Shown here in pieces: positions 8,201-12,786 of a stretch of 12,786 nt of DNA. Position 1 is the stretch's first letter, and each line of letters begins with the position of its first letter. A program made the translations under genes and the position numbers. The DNA is from an uncultured Prevotella sp. (GTDB lineage: Bacteria > Bacteroidota > Bacteroidia > Bacteroidales > Bacteroidaceae): contig CAMUQM010000041.1 of the NCBI GenBank assembly GCA_947095945.1, forward strand, positions 1 through 12,786, written 5' to 3'. The notes beneath the pieces were generated by a model. The model was given only the letters and a program-made list of their open reading frames with translations, did no database searches and was not told the DNA's origin.

Positions 8201-8724
8201 ATGCTGGTAGCACACTTCCTGCTGTCTATGGTGGTTTGAATAGCCATTTGGAATGGAAAGGATTGAGTCTTGATGTACTCTTCAGCTATACTATCAGCCG
8301 TAAGGTAATGAATATGTATAAGAACAGTGCCTTTACCTTTACAAAGGACTTTGGTGTAATCATGAACTATTTCCGCTCTGGTGACTTTTGGACTACAACC
8401 AATAGAAATGCGAAGTATCCATCACTTGAGTTCGCAGATAAGGATTATGTAGGTCAGTTTGATGGTAATGTAGATTCCAACATTGAAAATATCAGCTTCT
8501 TGCGACTTAAGCAGTTGGTTATTGGCTATCAGATACCAAAGAACTGGTTGAAAGGTTCTTTCATTAAAGATGCTAATGTTTATCTCAGTGGAGAGAATCT
8601 GTTCTTGATTACCAATTATTCAGGAGTAGACCCCGAAATTATTAATCCTTACTCTGGTAAGGATGATGGAACACAGTATCCATTGAATAGAAAAGTTACT
8701 TTGGGTCTCAACTTAAAATTCTAA
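5239..8724 (+). CDS. SusC/RagA-type TonB-linked outer-membrane transporter with STN domain
   Basis: This 1161-residue TonB-dependent transporter would import a surface-bound ligand with its SusD partner, powered by TonB-ExbBD. Domains in order: signal peptide 1-35 (cleavage AFA|QAP), STN domain about 41-116, carboxypeptidase-regulatory-like beta-sandwich about 122-197, a TonB-box-like segment EVTVVAYG (203-210), the plug (about 211-343) with the SusC signature LYGSRAGNGVI (328-338), and a 22-strand-type barrel ending in the terminal Phe of GLNLKF. The STN domain is not present in most SusC proteins. In FecA-like transducers it contacts a FecR-type anti-sigma factor, but no such gene is visible here. 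The susD start follows 5 nt after the stop. Substrate is unknown, as no degradative enzyme is nearby. The domain calls are strong. Confidence 0.96.
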   Translation: MKYHQRMFRTLRSLPSLVFLTAFILMMSWSSPAFAQAPAKKFSISFKDKSVAQILDFISTKGDYKINYSDDVKNDTLLLTISFEDVDELSAVENLLSHSSFIYNVNGKVIDVFKMKNATQGQYTIRGTVKDKDGLGVPFAIVQIKGTSQGVTADIDGNFSMPVEKEEGTITISSVGYEAKTLKYHAGKAMNVILPSSAIAMGEVTVVAYGKRNTREQVGAVASVKIEDLQKAPTASIENLLQGRMAGVDVTNLSGSPGGGGSRITIRGFSSLNQKGINDGTPLYVIDGIPVSGSATDATGGINPLAGLDPSSIESVQVLKDAASASLYGSRAGNGVILITTKKGKSGRSEVSFNFSQSLSWLPSTPMQTLGKGERDIALLLAKSQRGAHYDYMTDKLIYPGSYKDSYGWDADNDGAYDYLWRNGKVLDSERRLPGIAQDSLNTFYNNRTNWWKYAFRVGKVTKADMLLAGGTDNIRYMVNAGVYDETGIMISSNFRRFSLLSNLDFNLSTKLSAFTRINLTYATQKAGADGGRVQGLTFDPKRTSTLLPGKGSTAEQVALRQLKDIDKTNSNYNVRLSVGLNYNILKGLKFSSTYSLDHYFTRVYTFTPDYLKYDKKSEVQASNIAMTNVQTENILTYNLALPSEHKLELMAGMTYNYDLLQNLSGTAKGGPTNSIKYAGEGWPSLFNDGGTIRAAQSFLTNQQEQSLLSFLGRAAYSYKKRYMAELSIRADGSSVFGKDVRWGTFPSVGLGWAFSEERFMKKFWWLSFGKLRASWGKSGQKFQEPYLALGVMEESNIFNGSLGLIPQSMANKKLTWEESDQYDLGLDLQLLDYRLKFKLDYYYKYSSKLLMQSYLPGNVFLANNMWDNASAISNEGIEFEAQYDVIRKKNWNWSVGFNLSHNKNMLRKTYNGEDLNDKVLGRPVYGIYTFKDEGIVQKEEDIPMYLNASGKQVPLYFQSINNPLRVGGRKIKDQNYDGVIDDKDLYYAGSTLPAVYGGLNSHLEWKGLSLDVLFSYTISRKVMNMYKNSAFTFTKDFGVIMNYFRSGDFWTTTNRNAKYPSLEFADKDYVGQFDGNVDSNIENISFLRLKQLVIGYQIPKNWLKGSFIKDANVYLSGENLFLITNYSGVDPEIINPYSGKDDGTQYPLNRKVTLGLNLKF

Positions 8725-8729
8725 CAGAA

Positions 8730-10277
8730 ATGAAGAAGATTATAATACTCTCACTATGTGGTTGTCTTCTGTCCTCTTGCAGCCTTGACTTGCAGCCAGA
8801 GAACGGATTGACTTACAGCAACTCGTTTAATAAGGAGAAAGAGCTGAATGCAACAACCACTTCTATTCTATATTATATCAACACTGTTGTAGGTAATAAT
8901 TACGTTCTTTCAACAGCTGGTATGAAAGCTGACGAAATACTGGATGGTAAGCAGTTGCGTGAATGGAATCCACGAACAGTGATTACAAGCGAATATTCAT
9001 GGAAAGGTCTTTATGACATTATCTTTGAAGCGAATCTGTTGCTTGATAATATAGATAAGACACAGGATTTGACAGAAGAGCGTAGGAAGTATCATGTCGG
9101 GCAAGCTGAGTTTGCGCTTGGACTGTCTTATTTCCTCTTGGCTCAGCGTTATGGTGAGGCTATCATAACAGAGAATTCAACAGAGATAAAACCTTACTCT
9201 TTGTCTTCTCAGAGTGATGTGCTTAATGCTGCAATAGAACATGCTAAGAAAGCTTTGGATATTCTGCCTACATGGGATAAGTTGACGGATTTAAATGGTG
9301 TTTCAATTACTAACCGTCAGACAGCTTCAAAGGGTACTGCTGCTGCCTTACTCGCACAGATTTATGCGTGGAAGGGTAGTGTAACGGAACTTTATAAGTT
9401 GCAGGGTAATGCACAGGATGATTATCAAAAGTCTATTGATTACTCTACACAGCTTATCGATGGTCGCGTGGGTAACTATCAGCTTTGCTCTTCTCCAGAA
9501 GAACTCTGTACGTACTTGTCTAACGAGAAGTCTCCTAATCCTGAGGCAATCTTTAGTTTGTACTTTGATAAGACACGCTCAGAGAACGTTGTTTCACCTA
9601 ATGAGGTGGCACAAAACTTTGTGAGCTGGCCTGTTAGAGAAGACCAGACGTTGGCAGATTTACCTTCAAGTAGTGTTTATCAGCTCCATACTTCAACTGT
9701 TGAGTCTTTATTCCCTGATGCTACAGATCAGCGTTTGCAGGCATTCTTCTATGATTGGGGAACCTCACACGAAGTTGATGGAACGAACTATGCTATTATG
9801 TATAAGTTCAGAAAAGCGATTATGGATGCCGATCAGTACTCTCCAAGTGGTAAGACCTACCGTACGGTGGATGCTGACTATGTTTACTGGAGACTTGCTG
9901 ATTTCTATCTATTGAGAGCTGAGTGCTATCAAAAGTTAGGTAATGAAGCAAAGGCTATCGCTGATCTTAATGTGATTCGTTCACGTGCTGGTGCGCTTTC
10001 TTATCCTTCAACCTATGATACAGAGGGCTTGAAGAAGGCGATCTTCCTTGAAAGAGAGAAGGAGTTCATCGGTGAGAATGATGCACGATATGCAGATGTT
10101 ATCCGTAATGGCTATGTGAAAGAAGAGTTACAGGGTAAGTTCCGCTTGTTGACTAATCAGGATATTCAAGGTGGTGCACTCTTCCTTCCACTTCCAAAGG
10201 ATGCATGGCAGGATAAGGATGGGCACATCATTAATACATTGTTGCGCCAGAAACCTTATTGGCAGGCTTATAATTAA
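8730..10277 (+). CDS. SusD/RagB family surface lipoprotein
   Basis: This 515-residue partner of the SusC transporter acts as the ligand-binding lid on the outer-membrane barrel. It has a lipoprotein signal with lipobox LSSC (lipidated Cys17), followed by acidic residues consistent with surface export in Bacteroidota. The N-terminal SusD-like helical/TPR part is seen in AEFALGLSYFLLAQRYGEAI (126-145). The C-terminal RagB/SusD domain is marked by YWRLADFYLLRAECY (386-400), LNVIRSRAG (413-421) and EREKEF (441-446), and ends with the usual short aromatic-rich tail. Length is normal for the family. It starts 5 nt after the susC stop, and its TAA overlaps an alternative start of the next gene, so the four genes are clearly cotranscribed. 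Confidence 0.96.
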   Translation: MKKIIILSLCGCLLSSCSLDLQPENGLTYSNSFNKEKELNATTTSILYYINTVVGNNYVLSTAGMKADEILDGKQLREWNPRTVITSEYSWKGLYDIIFEANLLLDNIDKTQDLTEERRKYHVGQAEFALGLSYFLLAQRYGEAIITENSTEIKPYSLSSQSDVLNAAIEHAKKALDILPTWDKLTDLNGVSITNRQTASKGTAAALLAQIYAWKGSVTELYKLQGNAQDDYQKSIDYSTQLIDGRVGNYQLCSSPEELCTYLSNEKSPNPEAIFSLYFDKTRSENVVSPNEVAQNFVSWPVREDQTLADLPSSSVYQLHTSTVESLFPDATDQRLQAFFYDWGTSHEVDGTNYAIMYKFRKAIMDADQYSPSGKTYRTVDADYVYWRLADFYLLRAECYQKLGNEAKAIADLNVIRSRAGALSYPSTYDTEGLKKAIFLEREKEFIGENDARYADVIRNGYVKEELQGKFRLLTNQDIQGGALFLPLPKDAWQDKDGHIINTLLRQKPYWQAYN

Positions 10278-10318
10278 TGATGGATAAGGATTATACAAAT
10301 CAAAAAGTGTTCGATATA

Positions 10319-10951
10319 ATGAAAAAGATTATATATATAATAACAATGTGTCTGACAATGGGAGTCTTCTCCAGTTGTACTCAGTATAACTTTGACGACA
10401 CTGGGCTTGCTAATGGAAAGCATGATATGACGATGTGGGAATACTTCAAAGGGGACAGCTATAATTGGGATTCCCTTCGTGTAATGGCAGAACGTGCCGA
10501 CTTAGTGTCGCTCTTCCAAGGTACAAGTCAGTACGGAAAGAACTTCACATTCTTTGGTCCTACGAATCATAGTATTCGTCGTTATCTCTATGATAATCAT
10601 ATGGAGAGAGTGTCGGATATCCCAGTTGCTGACTGCAAGAAGTTTATTTTGAATAGTGTTTTGCCTAACAAGCGTGTGATGCTTGATGATTTCAAGGAGG
10701 GTGTTAAGTCTTCTGATGCATCAACACCTATTGGTAAGGGTGGCGAAACTGTCGAGATGGCATCGGGCAGCAAGTTGTGGATTTACACTTTCCGTGAGTC
10801 TTACAACAGTGTTCCGGGTGCTGGACCTTTGCGCATCCATTTGGTTTCTCCAACGACAACCAAGACTTCGGATGTTGCTTCATGTAATATTGAAACAAAC
10901 ACAGGAGTCGTCCACTCACTTGTTTATGACTTCAACTTAACCGACTTTTAA
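10319..10951 (+). CDS. Fasciclin (FAS1) domain lipoprotein
   Basis: This 210-residue lipoprotein starts MKKIIYIITMCLTMGVFSSC, with lipidated Cys20, and contains one FAS1 domain (about 36-206). The FAS1 H1-like motif is FTFFGPTNHSIRRYL (76-90), close to the common 'FT.FAPTN.AF'. The H2-like region near the end is NTGVVHSLVYDF, close to 'NGVVH.ID'. FAS1 domains mediate adhesion or protein/polysaccharide contact. Together with SusD the protein probably forms part of a surface complex, but its ligand is unknown. An earlier ATG at 10277 overlaps the susD stop (TAATG) and would add 14 polar residues ahead of the signal peptide. I prefer 10319 because it gives a normal lipoprotein signal; translation could still be coupled through the upstream ATG. 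Confidence 0.82.
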   Translation: MKKIIYIITMCLTMGVFSSCTQYNFDDTGLANGKHDMTMWEYFKGDSYNWDSLRVMAERADLVSLFQGTSQYGKNFTFFGPTNHSIRRYLYDNHMERVSDIPVADCKKFILNSVLPNKRVMLDDFKEGVKSSDASTPIGKGGETVEMASGSKLWIYTFRESYNSVPGAGPLRIHLVSPTTTKTSDVASCNIETNTGVVHSLVYDFNLTDF

Positions 10952-10953
10952 AA

Positions 10954-11427
10954 ATGAAACAGATGAAGAAAGGAATAGCATTGCTGTGCCTTATGGCTCT
11001 TACAATAGGTATTATGGTATCATGCAGCAAAATGGATGTTGGCTATTTGAGAACAACGGGAGCATCATTTACTCCCGACTCTCTTAATGCTTTCCATAAC
11101 GTTGATGCAACGAGTGAGCGTGGTATCAATAAGTTACCATTCGTTTCAACACGTATTCAAGGTGTTGCTGGTACTAATCCTATCAATTATGAATTGTCTG
11201 GTGTGAAGGCTGACAGTCAAGAACAGATACAGCAGTTTATGAAACTCTATAAAGAGGGAAAGATTTCTGTAACTGGTGGCTTGATAGTTGTAACACAAGA
11301 GGCTACACAACAGTTACCAAACGGTAGATATCGTCTGTCTCTCAAGGTTTATAATCAAGACCATGAGGTTGTGTTGGAGGATATTTTTAAAGTTGTGGTG
11401 ACTGATGATGAGTTGCTCGTCGACTAA
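10954..11427 (+). CDS. Small SusCD-associated lipoprotein (DUF5007-like)
   Basis: This 157-residue lipoprotein begins 2 nt after the fasciclin gene stop. The signal peptide ends in a lipobox-like MVSC with Cys24; an ATG three codons in (10963) is an equally possible start. After the Cys comes SKMDVGYLRTTGASFTPDSL, then INKLPFVSTRIQGVAGTNPI (58-77). A C-terminal beta-sandwich-like stretch follows, with GRYRLSLKVYN (124-134) and IFKVVVTDD (144-152). From memory this resembles short lipoproteins next to SusCD/fasciclin genes, sometimes labelled DUF5007; the family label is not certain. No catalytic motif is seen, so a structural or ligand-binding accessory role on the cell surface is most plausible. 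Confidence 0.72.
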   Translation: MKQMKKGIALLCLMALTIGIMVSCSKMDVGYLRTTGASFTPDSLNAFHNVDATSERGINKLPFVSTRIQGVAGTNPINYELSGVKADSQEQIQQFMKLYKEGKISVTGGLIVVTQEATQQLPNGRYRLSLKVYNQDHEVVLEDIFKVVVTDDELLVD

Positions 11428-11582
11428 TATTGATATAAACATATTATAATCGATTATTTGTACTTTCAGCATTGATTTTGTACGTCTTTCCCATATTATG
11501 GTGGTAGGGACAGAAACGAAGAACAACAATGCGATGGTAAAAAGATAACTTGAATAAAACAACCTATTAAAACAAATTAAAT
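11428..11582 (+). other. Gap between small lipoprotein and thioredoxin-like gene
   Basis: This AT-rich 155-nt spacer is much longer than the 2-5 nt gaps or overlap in the preceding operon. The best promoter-like box is TGATTTTG (11473-11480), one mismatch from TAnnTTTG and without a well-placed TTG upstream. No convincing terminator hairpin or RNA gene was seen. Whether transcription continues through is open. Confidence 0.4.
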
Positions 11583-12786
11583 ATGAAAAGAAGAAGATAT
11601 ATCTTACTGCTTGTTGCTCTTTTAATGTTGACTGTACAATTGCATGCTCAGCAGGGTACAGAAGCAACAAATGGAATTAAGTTCTTCAAGGGTACTTTTA
11701 GTGAAGCTTTGGCACAGGCTAAGCAAGAGAAGAAGATACTTTTCGTTGACTTCTATGCCGTGTGGTGTGTTCCTTGCAAGAAGATGGCAAAGACTGTTTT
11801 CACACAGGAGGAAGTTGGAAAGTACTTTAATGAGCATTTCATCAGTTTGCAGTTAGATGCTGAGAAGGGTGAGAATGTTGATATCGCTAAGAACTATAAG
11901 GTAGCAGCATATCCAACAGTAGCTTTTATTGCGCCAGATGGAAAGGCTTTGTCTGTGAATACAGGTGCAATGGATAAGGATGAACTTATGGATGCCGCTA
12001 AGATTGCAGCAGGTGAGAGTGTAAGTTTTGAGGAACTTTACAATAAGTACAAGGCTGATAATAATGACCTTGATGTTCAACAGCAACTCCTTCTTAAAGC
12101 ACCATCTTTCTTGCAGGCACAGGAGGGTATGGATGCAGATAAGTGGGTAACACGTCTACAAAAACTTTATAAGAGCTATGTAGCTGCTAAGGCACCATTG
12201 AAGCTTATCAATGAGAATGACTATCGTATCATTCTGTCATTGGAGGGTGATGAAGATAAGGAGCATAAGCAGTATATGATTGACCTTATGAATGACCGTC
12301 TTGATGATTGGATGAAGGCTCTTGGTAAGGCACCAGCTTACTACATTGTTGAGGCTAACGACATCTTTGCTGAGGATATGGCAAAGGATGGAAACGTTAA
12401 GTATAAGGATTACGTTGAGAAGATAAAGAACCAGTATGCAAAGGCATACGAGGTTGTAGGTCTGACAGGTATTACTCCATACGAGAAGTCTAAGCTCTAC
12501 TTTGATGCTCTCTACAACTTGTACAAGAATAAAGATGTTGATGGCTATGTGAAAGCTATGGAGACCTATTTCGGTAAGATGGAGAATAACCTCCGTTCTG
12601 CTGACTATGGTAAGGCTGCACAGAACCTTTATATGGCAGCTGGTAAGAGTTTGAAGGCTAAGGATCATGAGGTTGCTATCAAGTGGGCAGAGAAAGCCTT
12701 AGCACAGGAAGATGCTGTGATGGACCGTGTAAACTATATGGTAATGATTGGCGACTCTTATCGTGAGTTGAAGAACTATACCAAGG
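11583..12786 (+). CDS. Secreted thioredoxin-fold protein with long C-terminal helical region (3' end cut)
   Basis: The visible 401 codons start MKRRRYILLLVALLMLTVQ, a signal peptide with likely cleavage at HA|QQ (residues 22-23). A thioredoxin-like domain follows (about 32-135), with the active-site pair in WCVPC (Cys62 and Cys65) and the cis-proline in AAYPT (Pro111). It is therefore predicted to be redox-active in the periplasm. Residues about 140-401 look mostly helical, with TPR-like elements (for example SLKAKDHEVAIKWAEKALAQ). No stop is reached. It begins 155 nt after the small lipoprotein gene in the same direction. No consensus promoter was found in that gap, so it may be the last visible gene of the SusCD operon or a separate unit. 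The substrate could be disulfides in the surface proteins encoded upstream, but that is inference. Confidence 0.88.
   Translation, partial: MKRRRYILLLVALLMLTVQLHAQQGTEATNGIKFFKGTFSEALAQAKQEKKILFVDFYAVWCVPCKKMAKTVFTQEEVGKYFNEHFISLQLDAEKGENVDIAKNYKVAAYPTVAFIAPDGKALSVNTGAMDKDELMDAAKIAAGESVSFEELYNKYKADNNDLDVQQQLLLKAPSFLQAQEGMDADKWVTRLQKLYKSYVAAKAPLKLINENDYRIILSLEGDEDKEHKQYMIDLMNDRLDDWMKALGKAPAYYIVEANDIFAEDMAKDGNVKYKDYVEKIKNQYAKAYEVVGLTGITPYEKSKLYFDALYNLYKNKDVDGYVKAMETYFGKMENNLRSADYGKAAQNLYMAAGKSLKAKDHEVAIKWAEKALAQEDAVMDRVNYMVMIGDSYRELKNYTK

Noticed and set aside
11314..11670. 118-codon minus-strand open frame across the lipoprotein/thioredoxin gap
   Set aside because: It overlaps the ends of two well-supported plus-strand genes, has no family resemblance, and no promoter box was noted for it.
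12237..12668. 143-codon minus-strand open frame
   Set aside because: It lies opposite the continuous thioredoxin-like coding frame and has hydrophobic shadow composition.

Overview
The window looks like a chromosomal segment of a Bacteroidota bacterium, most likely Prevotella or a close relative. The reasons are the AT-rich DNA, a SusC/SusD pair, the Bacteroidota-restricted DUF3098 and DUF3078 proteins, the ftsX-DUF3098-uppP-truB gene order, and promoter elements of the Bacteroidota type (TAnnTTTG with an upstream TTG) rather than E. coli-type boxes. No rRNA, tRNA, CRISPR array, transposase or phage gene was found.

Left part (1-2423, minus strand): an envelope and housekeeping operon read right to left as ftsX, a DUF3098 membrane protein, uppP (undecaprenyl-diphosphatase) and truB (cut by the left edge). 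A promoter lies just before ftsX. The DUF3098 stop and the uppP start share one base. The set joins septal wall hydrolysis control (FtsX) with lipid-carrier recycling (UppP) and tRNA modification (TruB).

Middle (2424-5238): a divergent intergenic region with 3.6 copies of a 22-bp tandem repeat built on a near-palindrome, then two monocistronic-looking outer-membrane genes: a 227-residue PorT-like beta-barrel and a 426-residue DUF3078 protein. The DUF3078 gene is followed by a nested inverted repeat ending in a T-run, which could be its terminator.

Right part (5239-12786, plus strand): a tightly packed surface-uptake operon. It encodes a SusC-type TonB-dependent transporter with an extra N-terminal STN domain, a SusD lipoprotein, a fasciclin (FAS1) lipoprotein and a small beta-rich lipoprotein. 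After a 155-nt gap comes a secreted thioredoxin-fold protein with a long, probably helical C-terminal region that runs off the right edge. No glycoside hydrolase, sulfatase, peptidase or regulator is visible, so the substrate is unknown. The FAS1 and small lipoproteins probably sit on the surface as part of, or next to, the SusCD complex. The STN domain suggests control by a FecR/FecI-type anti-sigma/sigma pair, which is not in the window. This operon is the best candidate here for a poorly described system.
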